The translations under genes were made by a program, and so were the position numbers. From Diplonema papillatum (lineage: Eukaryota > Euglenozoa > Diplonemea > Diplonemida > Diplonemidae), in assembly GCA_030068145.1 (NCBI GenBank), contig JAPJBO010000347.1:153819-217818 (forward strand): a stretch of 64,000 nt of DNA, written 5' to 3'. A model generated the notes under the pieces. It searched no databases. It was given only the letters and a program-made list of their open reading frames with translations, and was not told the origin of the DNA. This document shows, piece by piece, positions 32,373 to 41,365 of the stretch. Position 1 is the first letter of the stretch. Each line of letters opens with the position of its first letter.

Positions 32373-32525
32373 TCCGCACAATAGATCTTCGGCAGCGCTT
32401 AGTGGAATTGCGCGGGCTTGCAACCTGTCTCAACAACATGCCTTGCATCGTGCCTACTCTGCTTTGGGCTAGTCCGCACACAAGAGTGCGGCAGCGCTTA
32501 ATGGAACCTCCCGATGGCGGATTTC
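32373..32525 (+). pseudogene. Copy of the PDZ gene 3' end
   Basis: CTCAACAACATGCCTTGCATCG ... CTACTCTGCTTTGGGCTAGTCCGCACA (about 32430-32480) repeats 32331-32380 with its TAG. The unit is about 108 bp. Confidence 0.75.
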
Positions 32526-33099
32526 CTGCTGCGTTGTGTGAAATGATGTCAGTAAGATGGTGCGGCGACAGGTCTTCCGGGACGTGATAAGACCACTTCG
32601 GCAGGCATGTGTCCACAGACTCAGTGCGGCACCTCTGTGAATGGTTCCGATAATGAGTGTGTAACAACTCACCTGCCGAATGCACCGGTCCCGAAAATGG
32701 ATGATGCTCAAGCGATCCACCCATAGTTGGCCGCGTACTGGTGTCACGAAGCCAGGCGTGCGTAGGAGTGCGTGGTCTACGCCGCGAAGTCGTTGGCGTG
32801 AGCCTCGATGGAGCGTGGATGAGTGCAGATCTTGGTTGTAGTAGCGAATATTCAATGGAGAACTTTGAAGGCCGAAGTGGAGAAGGTTTCCGTGTCAACT
32901 GCAATTGGACATGGTTGAAGCCAGGAGACACTGGAAAGCACGCTTTCATTTGCGGCACTCTCGCGCTGGGTTGATACCTGACTAGCCCATCTTCAGCTAC
33001 AGTGTACCGTTTGATGGCTGCTGGCGATCCACCACGTAGTAGTACATAGTGTGTACGTACACTGGTCTCAAGAAATTTCGCCGTATGCGGCAATCTCCC
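32526..33099. other. No gene recognised
   Basis: ACAACTCACCTGCCGAA(A)TGCACCGGTCCCGAAAA at 32664 also occurs at 19980, so part is dispersed repeat. Otherwise nothing assigned. Confidence 0.4.
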
Positions 33100-33260
33100 C
33101 CACGCGGAACGGGCCTCTTTTCGTCGACGCACCCGTCCGACGGTTCCAACCTTCTTGCGAAGCTGAGGAGACGGTCGAACTCGCCGAGCAATCCAGAGCC
33201 TCCCCTCAACAGTCAGCCTTGTATCGAGCCTACTCTGCTTTGGCAGCACACAGGCTCGCT
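33100..33260 (+). pseudogene. Second, longer 3' copy of the PDZ gene
   Basis: Matches 32216-32365 (ACGCGGAACGGGCCTCT, CGTCCGACGGTTCCAACCTT, GCGAAGCTGAGGAGACGGTC, CAACAGTC-GCCTTGTATCGAG) but lost the stop codon region. It lies about 730 bp beyond the gene. Confidence 0.8.
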
Positions 33261-34099
33261 TTCTGTCCACTCAAGAGATCCTGGGCAGTGCCCTTCCGGT
33301 GCTTCTTGTATGCTGCGCCACTGAGCCATTTTGGTCGTGTCAAGTTTTGACCTGTGTGGGGCGTGATATGACGACTTCGGCAGGCACGTGTTCACTCCGC
33401 TGAAGGTGAAGCATGTGGTCGTATTCCTGTCGCTACTCGTGACTGGCCAAGCAGCAAGGGCCCTTCCCTCAGCCGCCAACCTCGTGCGTTCACCGCTTTA
33501 GTCCCGGACGGTTCGTCGACTCAAGAGAAAAGCATTCTCGGCGAAGCACGTGACACATTCTTCGTCGCGTACACCTCCGTCCATATGTTATTACCCCCTG
33601 TCGTTATTCCTAGTTCTCTAGATGAAGCGTTTCCGAGGCCTCCCCTCCTTCGGAAAACAGAAATGGGCGTTTTGTATCTCTCCCCCCACCACCATCTCCC
33701 CATTTGTCAACAAAAAAAAAAAAAAAAAAATAGATCGGGTGCCCAGTGCTCCCCGCTGTAGCGACGCGTTAGCTTGTGCTTTCTTTCCATTCAGACGTCC
33801 TTTTTTCAGCCAACCAGCGCCGGGTAGTAGAAGATCACTGTGTCTGACACGAGCCTGCGAGCGTTTAACCACATCAGGCCAGCATGAGCAAGGACGTTGT
33901 CCGAAGACGCCGACACTTACCTTTCGCTGACGATGCCGCGGGTCACCTCCTCAACTCATTCCTATCCCTCCTTACCGCGGGAGCACGGCCAACTCTAGCT
34001 CTCTCAGCCTCTTCAAGGCACTCAGGGCACTTCGGCTCAGTTTCTACTGGGTCCCGCCTCGAGAGTGGGAACGGACGTTACGGTTTTCGTGACCCTTCG
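33261..34099. other. No gene recognised
   Basis: Poly-A of about 20 at 33711. A 91-residue plus-strand frame at 33884-34159 starts MSKDVVRRRR; it could be a first exon of the coiled-coil gene, but nothing confirms this. Confidence 0.35.
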
Positions 34100-34165
34100 C
34101 GATGCCGCGATTGCACGCGATGCAATGCGTCCGGCACACGCAGATATATACTACGATGAAGAACC
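34100..34165 (+). pseudogene. Fragment of the coiled-coil gene splice acceptor and exon start
   Basis: GCACGCGATGCAATGCGTCCGGCACACGCAGATATA-type sequence here repeats 38813-38860 (the acceptor and the first codons of the 38836 exon) and is broken by an extra dinucleotide and divergence after GATGAAGAA. Confidence 0.7.
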
Positions 34166-34525
34166 CACCCAGAACGCCAGGCACCGGGATATTCCTGACG
34201 AGCACACAACCCGGTGAACTTAATCAAGAGTCGAAGATTAGCGTCGAAACTTCCTGGGCTTTTCACGCCGTAGCAGAACGACCACACCCTACCCAATCCC
34301 AAACACCCCCTAAACGCGTTAGGGGACTCCACAAGGTTTCACAACTGAACGACACATCACCCGAAACGAGCGGCACCCTCTCACTTTTCTCAACCCCCAC
34401 CATACCCAAGTTTCTACGGTCAACCGGAGACTTTAAAATACCGACCTTCTAATCCACAAATAACGCTAGAATAAAACAAAACTACGCATCTCTTTCAAGA
34501 TGCTAGCCGCCGCCTTAGGCCGTGC
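34166..34525. other. R1 copy at 34395-34470; otherwise unassigned
   Basis: GGTCAACCGGAGACTTTAAAA and CAAATAACGCTAGA mark an R1 element. The rest shows no gene. Confidence 0.5.
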
Positions 34526-34526
34526 G

Positions 34527-34622
34527 GTTGATGCTAGCATCAACCATGCATGGGAGGCAGTGTTCTGCCAAATAGGACTAAGATTTCCCCCCGTTCACTC
34601 AAGAGAAACAAGGGAGAACAAT
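34527..34622 (+). repeat. Host flank repeat, left copy (matches 38676-38765)
   Basis: Starts with a perfect 18-bp palindrome, GTTGATGCTAGCATCAAC, followed by CATGCATGGGAGGCAGTG and CCCCCCGTTCACTCAAGAGA. The right copy differs at a few bases. The two copies flank the retroelement on the outside of its terminal repeats. Confidence 0.8.
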
Positions 34623-34625
34623 TTC

Positions 34626-34730
34626 TTGTTTGTGCGATTTAACCTACATGTGTTCTGGTTAAACCGCTGCCAACGTTCTTTTTAGCTGTAACAAATACTG
34701 TCTCCAGGGAAGCAGAAATTGGTTGTCGCA
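34626..34730. repeat. Terminal direct repeat of the YR retroelement, 3' side
   Basis: TTGTTTGTGCGATTTAACCT ... GAAATTGGTTGTCGCA, matching 38437-38541. Direct rather than inverted orientation. Confidence 0.85.
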
Positions 34731-34945
34731 TAAAAGAACAGGCACCGGAGCACGAGCGGCCCCTATTCGGACCCCCCCCTCCTTCTCACCACCGTAAGCG
34801 ACAGATAACCCGGGATGGGACCCGGCGGAAAACTAAGCAAAAAAGCGGCTGATCGCCTGATATGATGACTTGCATGCCACACGGAGGAAGAACCAACCGA
34901 CCCACTTGACGAGGACTCGACGAAGCGGGAAGTCGATGTTGGGCG

Positions 34946-36557
34946 CTAACATGGCGGACGATTCAGTCTTGTGTACTGATCCGCGATGTTCTGGAGCGAC
35001 GGAACGTAGCTGATGTTGAGCCGGCTCCTGGATGAGGCCAAGCTCTTGTTGATCAGAGTTAGCAGCTGCATCGCATCCTGACGAAGCGTGTAGCCGCGGC
35101 GTATGCAGCCTATCACCGCCTTGTTGTCACAAAGCAGGTTGATGTCCATGCTCGACTGGCCGTGGACTGCGTGCTCCACGGCCCGAACGACGGCGTATAG
35201 CTCCTTCATGAAGATGTCCGCGTGGTGCAACTCCGGAGGAAAGCCCCCATAGATATGGAACCCGTCTGCCACGAATGCCCATGCCGACATGCTGGCGTCG
35301 GAGACGACATCGATCGAACGAGTGTAAACCGGTCTACACCATTGCCGCCAGGCGTTACCCCGCATGTCGGAGCACTGGGCAGCGAGGCAGCTCTTGACCG
35401 CAGCTGGGCAAGGCGCGACGGAGTCCCAGAACGCGCTGTCGGTAGACGCGCGGCCGGAGGCCAGGGCGGACATCCACTGCAAGAGGGGAAGTACCTCGTG
35501 GAGAGGGTACCCCATCACGTGGCGACGCCAGAGCAGAGACCCGGTCAGTTTCCACCACACGCGGACGGGAGCCGCACTGAACTCCAAGATCTGGCCCATT
35601 ACCGGTCCGGCCTTCATCGTCCAGGCTGGGTCCACGCGCCATCTCTTCGCTGCGAGGTCGAGATCCAGTCCCAGCAGCACCGCGCGGGTAGAAGGCTTAG
35701 ACCAGCTCCCGATGGTCAAGCCGTACTTCGAAGTCAAAGCCTTGAAGCGAGCCGAGGCCTCCATAACTTCGGCCTCAGTGTCCGCCACGAAGATCACGTT
35801 GTCGATCCACGCGAGGACCTGAACGTCAACACCCTGGGCGGCGGCAACCGCAAGCTCCAGCGAGACCGCCTGGGCCGCCTGAGGCGCGGCACGGTAGCCC
35901 ATCGGCAGGCGCGTCATCCACATCAGCCTGCCCTCAACACGGAAACAGAAATACTTCCTGACCTCTGGAGGCAGCGCAAACTGGAAGAAAAAGGAGCGGA
36001 AGTCGAACTCAGCCACCCACTTGCGGGACAGCACCGTAGTCACGATGGTGGCGTAGCTGGGCAGGTCGCAGGGGGGCAGAGGCACGTGTGCCGTAGCCCG
36101 GTTGATGGATTCGCAGCTGAGGATGAAGCGCAGCTGACCGGGAGCCCGTTTGTCCACCGTAAACGCGCCGTGGAACCAGCGGGAAGACGCCGCTTTAGGG
36201 ACCGATGCAGCGACCTCCAACTCAAGCAAGCGATCGACGTGCGGCATCATTCGGGAGTTGCGGGGCCCCGGGCCGGATACGAACGAGCCCGGCTTCAGCA
36301 TGGCGGCGATGAACGCGGCGTCGAGGACCCACCTCATGTTGCTGCGGAGGCTGGGGAAATCCTGCAAAAGCGCTTCGTGATTGAACGGCGGGGCGGTCGC
36401 GGCGATCTCTCCGTCATACGAGGCCTTCGTGACCCGTTTCCCGCTACTCGCGTCTAGCCAGCCGTTGGCGTAGTCATACCCCTGCAGGATCTTGTCGAGA
36501 TGACGCGGCCACAGCGATTGTTTGGCGGGGCCGCTGTTCACCCAGTCCTTTGCAAGG
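34946..36557 (-). CDS. Reverse transcriptase - RNase H of the YR retroelement
   Basis: About 535 residues. The open frame runs upstream to 37651, but that part overlaps the recombinase in another register and is not family-like, so the usable start lies near 36557; no ATG sits there, so frameshifting or internal initiation is implied. RT features: FDFRSFFFQFALP (motif A), RLPMGYRAAPQ (motif B), and AWIDNVIF where YxDD is normally found, with Asn in place of the second Asp (35798-35800). RNase H features: VSDAS, FMKELYA, LLCDNKAV and IADQYTR supply the four acidic residues. The RNase H and recombinase sites are complete, so the Asn may be characteristic of this lineage rather than a sign of decay; a single-copy mutation is the alternative. 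Confidence 0.8.
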
Positions 36558-37458
36558 CAGCTGTGCCCGGGGCTGAGAGCAGGACCGGCTGCCAAAGGTG
36601 ATGCGGAGTGTATAAGCGCGTCGTCCTGGGATTCAGGTGTCGCCCCACGTTCATCGCCGTCTGCTCGCCCTCCAGGAGGGCCACCCAGCTCAGCGCGGCA
36701 TGTCTGATGCGGTGCGACGACACCCCCAGCTCCTCTTGTAGGAAACTGTTGTAGGCCTGTCGTGACAGGTTGGGGAACAGGGGCGCCTTGGTGCCCAGGG
36801 CCGGCCGATGGATCGTGATCCATTCCCAGAAAGGCGTCAGAAAAGGACCGCTTCGCGGTAGCAAGAGACCCTGGCCTCTTGAGGTAGGGTCGGTCTTCCC
36901 GCCGACGAACAGGATCATGACCTGTCCTGTGTCCACCGACCACATGTGGTCCAGCCGAATCCGCTGCAGATCCACGAACCTGCAAGCCGTCGACCACTGG
37001 AACCGGAGGGCCATGGCGTGCAAGGACGAGCCTCGTGAGACTACCAACTGTATCGCCGCCTTGGTCGGAGTCCGTCCGGCGTCGCGGGTGCGTCGGCCCT
37101 CGAACTGTTCCATGGTCAGCTTGACCGAACGGCGATAAGCACCCATCCAGTCCACCCGGGACATCCTGAAGTACGTTGCGTACTGGAGGGCAGATTCGGC
37201 AGTGAGCTCGCCGGCCATCATCTTCCGGTTCACCCACATGAGGAAAGCCTCCTCGTCGGACAATGCGGGGTAAAACCGGCGGGCCTCCACTGCGTACCTG
37301 TGAGCACGGCTCACCACCGACAGCATAGCAGGGGTGCTCTTGTAGCACTTCTGCAACGCGAGGAGTAGTGACTCCTGGTCCGTCCGGAACCGATCTTGAT
37401 CGGGGCACGCGGAGTCCTTTTTCCGAGGTCGTGACCTCGCTGCCAACTCGTTCCACAA
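36538..37458 (-). CDS. Tyrosine recombinase of the YR retroelement
   Basis: 306 residues. After an N-terminal helical domain with a core-binding look (about 25-130), the catalytic domain shows every expected residue: R160 (TACRFVDLQ), K188 (VGGKTD), H249-x2-R252 (SHRIRHAAL), H274 (VGRHL) and nucleophile Y283 (TTRLYTP). It would integrate the circular cDNA without a target duplication. It lies 45 bp after the gag stop on the same strand and overlaps the RT frame at its 3' end. No internal stops; likely active. Confidence 0.9.
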   Translation of the reverse strand: MWNELAARSRPRKKDSACPDQDRFRTDQESLLLALQKCYKSTPAMLSVVSRAHRYAVEARRFYPALSDEEAFLMWVNRKMMAGELTAESALQYATYFRMSRVDWMGAYRRSVKLTMEQFEGRRTRDAGRTPTKAAIQLVVSRGSSLHAMALRFQWSTACRFVDLQRIRLDHMWSVDTGQVMILFVGGKTDPTSRGQGLLLPRSGPFLTPFWEWITIHRPALGTKAPLFPNLSRQAYNSFLQEELGVSSHRIRHAALSWVALLEGEQTAMNVGRHLNPRTTRLYTPHHLWQPVLLSAPGTAALQRTG

Positions 37459-37503
37459 ACCCTCCGAAGGCAGGCCGGTGGGAACGGAAGCGCTCGCCGC
37501 AAT

Positions 37504-38418
37504 TCACTTCCGCGGCCTCTTCGAGGGGTGCTCCCTCCTTTCGTCCCTCTGGTCCGCCTTTTTTGAGAGGTCGGCCATGGCCTTTTGCGCCTGGACCAGA
37601 GCCGACTTCGTGAAGTCGGTGTAGTCCAAAGACCCGAACCTGGTCTCCCACGCAATCTGGAATTCGATCCCGTTAGCGTGCAAGCACTTCAGCCGCAGGG
37701 CCTCCAGGCGGACCATGATGTGATGGAGCACCTGGAGGATAGGCGGGGTCCGGTAGGCCAACGGCATCAGGGAAATGAGCGTCACGAAATGCGTCCGGCG
37801 TTCGTGGTCGACCACGCTCCCCGCGTCGTGGGGGTTCTCGGGAACCAAATGGTAGGCGTATCTGCCCTTTACTTCGGACAGGATGACTTGGCGCCCCGGA
37901 GCCGTCGCCAACCCCTCCACCCAAGTCATGACTCGGCGTGGGTCCACCGCCTCGGTCATGACCGGTGCGGCCTGCGCAGCCATCGGGAGGCTTTGGAAGG
38001 CAGATTGGGCGAACAAAGCGAGGAGAGCGGTCTTGACCGGGCCCTCCTCAACGGCAGCGAGCAATGGCTCTTGAGCCAAGCTCGGCGGAGCGTCGTGCTC
38101 TTGAGCACGAGCGATCCGGACGCGAAACTCTTCTTGAAGAGTGGTGCCAGCCTGATGCACCGCCACTATGCAGGCGGGGCAAACCCACCCGTCCGCCGCT
38201 AAGTGCTCTACAAACAGGGGCGCGACTTCCCTTGGGAGCGCCGCTTTGAGGCAGGTGGCCAGACCCCGTTTCCCGCATCGGGCACAAAACGCCCCCGCGG
38301 TGTGGATTTTTCCACAATCGACACAGCAGTCGACGTCTTCCTCCGCGGCCTCCCACTCGTCGGGGGCGCGGACAACCTGGATCGGGGACCAATCCACGGC
38401 CTTGAACTCACAAGCCAT
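37504..38418 (-). CDS. gag-like protein of the YR retroelement
   Basis: 304 residues starting at the first ATG after the 5' terminal repeat. Three Cys clusters occur near the N-terminus (CCVDCGK, CARCGKRG, CPACIV) and may bind zinc; the middle is helical and the tail basic (KKADQRDERREHPSKRPRK). I assign it as gag by position and composition, not by sequence similarity. It is followed directly by the recombinase. Confidence 0.65.
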   Translation of the reverse strand: MACEFKAVDWSPIQVVRAPDEWEAAEEDVDCCVDCGKIHTAGAFCARCGKRGLATCLKAALPREVAPLFVEHLAADGWVCPACIVAVHQAGTTLQEEFRVRIARAQEHDAPPSLAQEPLLAAVEEGPVKTALLALFAQSAFQSLPMAAQAAPVMTEAVDPRRVMTWVEGLATAPGRQVILSEVKGRYAYHLVPENPHDAGSVVDHERRTHFVTLISLMPLAYRTPPILQVLHHIMVRLEALRLKCLHANGIEFQIAWETRFGSLDYTDFTKSALVQAQKAMADLSKKADQRDERREHPSKRPRK

Positions 38419-38436
38419 AGCACGAGCAATTATTTT

Positions 38437-38541
38437 TTGTTTGTGCGATTTAACCTACATGTGTTCTGGTTAAACCGCTGCCAACGTTCTTTTTAGCTGT
38501 AACAAATACTGTCTCCAGGGAAGCAGAAATTGGTTGTCGCA
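38437..38541. repeat. Terminal direct repeat of the YR retroelement, 5' side
   Basis: Matches 34626-34730. It is followed by a run of 17-18 A, which may mark the boundary with the host. Confidence 0.85.
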
Positions 38542-38582
38542 AAAAAAAAAAAAAAAACCGTTGAAAAAAAAAAAACACACAC

Positions 38583-38680
38583 TTGTGCGGGTCGCGGGAA
38601 CGAAGAGCTGGAGGAAATTCAGGGAGGCAACAAAGAACTCGTCGCGGAAAAGAACAGTTTGAACCTCTTCTCGTTGACGC
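38583..38680 (+). pseudogene. Scrambled internal fragment of the coiled-coil exon
   Basis: GAGCTGGAGGAAATTCAGGG and GCAACAAAGAACTCGTCGCGG match 39204-39222 and 39267-39290 of the exon, with the intervening about 45 bp deleted. It sits between the retroelement and the right host-flank repeat. Confidence 0.75.
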
Positions 38681-38765
38681 TAGCATCAACCATGCATGGA
38701 AGGCAGTGCTCTGCCAAATAAGACTAAGACTTCCCCCCGTTCACTCAAGAGAAACAAGGGAGAAC
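38676..38765 (+). repeat. Host flank repeat, right copy
   Basis: GTTGACGCTAGCATCAACCA ... CCCCCCGTTCACTCAAGAGA, the counterpart of 34527-34622. Confidence 0.8.
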
Positions 38766-38835
38766 AAAAAAAAGCAAACACTTGTGTGGGTCGCGGGAAC
38801 GAGGGCACGCGATGCAATTCATCCGGCACACGCAG

Positions 38836-39381
38836 ATATATTACGATGAAGAAAGCGCCGTGTTGGAGGCGCTCAGGAAGAAGGTGCAAACGATCCGAGA
38901 CGAGCCGGCGCGCGAGGCCGCCGGCGGGCTGGACGAGCAGACGAGGGCGCTGCAGCTGAAAGTGCGCGAGTTGGAGCAGTCGAACGCGGAATTGCGCGGG
39001 TTGGCTGAGCGAGCGAAGGAGGCGCCGACGGAGGCGACGCTTCAGGACCTGCACGAGCAGCTCCAGCTGGAGAGGACTAAGGTTGCTTCACTGAGCGACA
39101 AAGAGAAGGACTCCCTGCCTCTGTCTGAGCACATCGAATACCTCTCCAGGTGCAACGATCAGCTCGAAAACGAACGCGCGCAGGCCGCGGCGCTGCGGAA
39201 AGAGCTGGAGGAAATGCAGGGGCGCCTGTCCGAGACGCAGCGGATGCTCAACGAGGCGACGGAGAGCAACAAAGAACTCGTCGCGGAAAAGAACAGCTTG
39301 AGCCTCTTCATCAACAACAGCGAGGCCAACCAGCGGACCGAGCTCGACCACCAGTTCGCGCAACTTCAGGGTGAACTCGAG
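38836..39381 (+). CDS. Coiled-coil protein, internal exon
   Basis: 182 residues in phase 0 between a CACACGCAG acceptor and a GTGTGC donor at 39382. Almost the whole exon is heptad-patterned coiled coil (LEALRKKVQTIRDE, ALQLKVRELEQSNAELRGL, LRKELEEMQGRLSETQRML, NKELVAEKNSLSLF). No globular domain, so the family (myosin-tail-like, golgin or centrosomal) cannot be told. It continues in phase into 39784. Upstream exons were not found; copies of its acceptor and start lie at 34100 and an internal fragment at 38583. Confidence 0.7.
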
Positions 39382-39783
39382 GTGTGCGTTAGACCGTTAA
39401 ATTCTAGTATTATTGTGGGTTTGAGCCGGTCCATCCCCTCTTGGTAGACCGTGATAGACCGAAGAATACAACACCGGGCAATTCGATGCAGCTCTAGGGA
39501 CTAGGGATGGACCTGATAGACCGTGGTGGACCGTGATTCCCTGTGATACAGCGCAGGCACTTCGATGCATTTTCAAGGATAGAATCATCACGGACCTGCT
39601 ATTGGCTCTTCATCCGCGCTTGATCTTCCACAACCTGCATTTGCTTTCTCCTGATGATGATTCTGGGCATACCTTCGGCCTTTTGGCTAAGATCAACATG
39701 AAAGTTCATTTCATTTTGACAGAATCTTTGGAGATGCCGAAACCTGGAGCTGCGAGCGAGCCTCTCCACCACCCAACCAACAG
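39382..39783 (+). other. Intron of the coiled-coil gene, with an R3 copy and a U2-like segment
   Basis: GTGTGC at the start and CCAACCAACAG at the end. R3 occupies about 39420-39580 (GGTCCATCCCCTCTTGGTAG, TGATAGACCGAAGAATACA). The U2-like segment is at 39669-39696. GGACCTGCTATTGGCTC at 39591 is repeated after the next exon at 39935. Confidence 0.65.
39669..39696 (+). ncRNA. U2 snRNA 5'-end-like segment
   Basis: ATACCTTCGGCC at 39669-39680 continues through a TTTT loop into GGCTAAGATCAA, reproducing U2 stem-loop I and the following AAGAUCAA; 22 consecutive bases (39675-39696) equal the conserved U2 5' sequence as I know it from human U2. The next bases (CATGAAAGTTC) lack the universal GUGUAGUA branch-site pairing segment, and no later stem is obvious; AATCTTTGG at 39724 only loosely resembles an Sm site. 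It is either a truncated U2 copy or a very divergent U2. Confidence 0.5.
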
Positions 39784-39891
39784 AGGAGGCAAAACCGCAT
39801 CGACGAACTGGAGAGCCGGCACTTAGCTGAAACAATCGCAGCCGATGAGTTTACTGCAATGCAGAACCACCAGTCTGCGTTCAGCTCGTGA
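39784..39891 (+). CDS. Coiled-coil protein, probable last exon
   Basis: After CCAACCAACAG, 35 codons run in phase 0 to TGA. The start RRQNRIDELESRHLAETIA continues the heptad pattern of the previous exon (HQFAQLQGELE). The upstream frame is not coding-like, so I place the acceptor here. An internal donor leading to further exons cannot be excluded. Confidence 0.5.
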   Translation, partial: RRQNRIDELESRHLAETIAADEFTAMQNHQSAFSS

Positions 39892-41205
39892 CGCTATGCC
39901 CCCCTGCAGTCTAGACCATGTAGAATCATCACGGACCTGCTATTGGCTCCTCATCCGCGCGCTGGAAGTCGCACCCAGTCTCACGATGGAATGCGCGTCT
40001 CGGGTAAGCAGCAAGCGGCCGAGACCAAAACGACGCCTATACGACGACAGGCCCACCCATTTGGTATCGGAATCAACCTGCCACTCTGAAGGGGCGACCG
40101 TTGATCCTGCAGTTCTTGAAGGTGGGGGCGACGTCGATGGAAACAGAGCTCACCTTCAGCTTGTGACCTTCAGGTGCGCGCGCTTCACACCGTGCTTCGG
40201 CCTTGCGGTGTTCTCACACCGAGGGGTGACCATTGGTCCTCCAGCGCAAGAAGGCGGAACGACGTCGTTAGAAACTGAGGATGCCACCCAAATACTTTCA
40301 TAACCTGTGATACTTTCAATGCAGGTGCCTCTACCGTTACGGGTGTCCTCGCTACAGTGTTGGCGCGCCGAGTGGCCGGAGGCGCGAGAGGGAATTTGTC
40401 GTGAGTTTGCTCTGACTCAGTTGGCATCGTTCGGCAGCTTCGGCTGACACCATTTGCACACTTTACCATGGTTAAGAAGACGACTGAAAGCACAGACACA
40501 AAGATAGCTCAAAGCATCTGCAGAATAACACGAAAAGCCTCCGGGCAAAACCCCGTTTTCACAGTTCTCTTTCGCACTTGACGATGGTAATTTTTCTGTC
40601 ACCTCCGGCTTCATCCCTTGAACATGAAGCGAGACCAAAGGATCGTTAGGCCATGCTTTCACACCGAGGATCGGTACTGAAGATCGTGTATCGAGCAAGC
40701 TTTTACCCTTATGCTCTACGCGAGTTTTCTGTTCCCGCTGAGCTTGCCTTAGGACACCTGCGTTATTGTGTAACAGATGTGCTCAGGTTGCTTGTGTTCT
40801 CCCGCGTGGAACGAGACCACGGTTCTGCGGAGAATCTCTACTCAGACTATCCTCAGTGTTGGGCATTGCAGTTGGACATTGCAGTCAGGCATTGCTGCTG
40901 TGCATTGCAGCTGCGGGTTTCGTTCAATGAGAGAATGAAGAAATCCGAATAACAACTTACGGTGGGGTGATACTAATAAACAAAATGTTTCCCCCGGAGA
41001 ACAGACAACCTGTGTGGTAGATTCGTCAAGCCTCGCAGATTCCCTCGGAAAGTTCGTGAGAATCGCTGTTCGATATGCTCTAGCTTTCAAACCCCCCCTC
41101 AGGCAGCGCCACCCCAGCCTTGCGTTGCACGGCCGCGCAACCAAACGAGGTGTCGACTCGTATTGGGCGCGTGATGCCTGAACCCCCTTCTCAATAAGGA
41201 ATGTT
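39892..41205. other. No gene recognised; dispersed repeat at 40612-40715
   Basis: 39925-39970 repeats 39580-39625 (ATCATCACGGACCTGCTATT). 40612-40715 matches 27090-27190. GGGCATTGCAGTTGGACATTGCAG at 40861 is a short tandem. Frames of 90-152 residues lack domains. Confidence 0.45.
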
Positions 41206-41365
41206 AACAACTCGGGGTCCCCCCCGCCGTTGCACTACCTTTTCTCTCTGTCTCATTTCTTTGCTATTCAGCATTGGCTTCGTGTTAACAACTCGGGGTC
41301 CCCCCGCCGTTACACTACCTTTTGTCTCTGTCTCATTTCTTCTCACCTCCTGTTCAGCATTGTCT
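41206..41365. repeat. Two-copy tandem repeat of about 78 bp
   Basis: Both copies hold GTTAACAACTCGGGGTCCCC, CGCCGTT(G/A)CACTACCTTTT and TCTCTGTCTCATTTCTT. Confidence 0.8.

Larger units (their letters stand above)
34626..38541 (-). mobile_element. DIRS-like tyrosine-recombinase retroelement
   Basis: A 3.9-kb element bounded by 105-bp direct repeats (34626-34730 and 38437-38541) that are almost identical. Three minus-strand frames lie between: a Cys-rich gag-like protein, an intact tyrosine recombinase, and an RT/RNase H. No aspartic protease or integrase is seen, as expected of YR retroelements. The order gag - recombinase - RT/RNase H differs from canonical DIRS1, where the recombinase is last. 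High repeat identity and open frames suggest a recent insertion. It lies upstream of the coiled-coil exon, within a duplicated stretch of that gene's 5' region. Confidence 0.85.

Noticed and set aside
33318..33350. Dinoflagellate-type spliced-leader sequence (GAGCCATTTTGG...TCAAG)
   Set aside because: Only a 10-base core matches, with an insertion before TCAAG and no donor context. Treated as chance.
35222..36457. 411-residue plus-strand frame
   Set aside because: Antisense shadow of the RT/RNase H.
36560..37651. N-terminal 365 residues of the long RT frame
   Set aside because: This portion is out of register with the intact tyrosine recombinase on the same strand and has a shadow-like composition (RGR/GP-rich).
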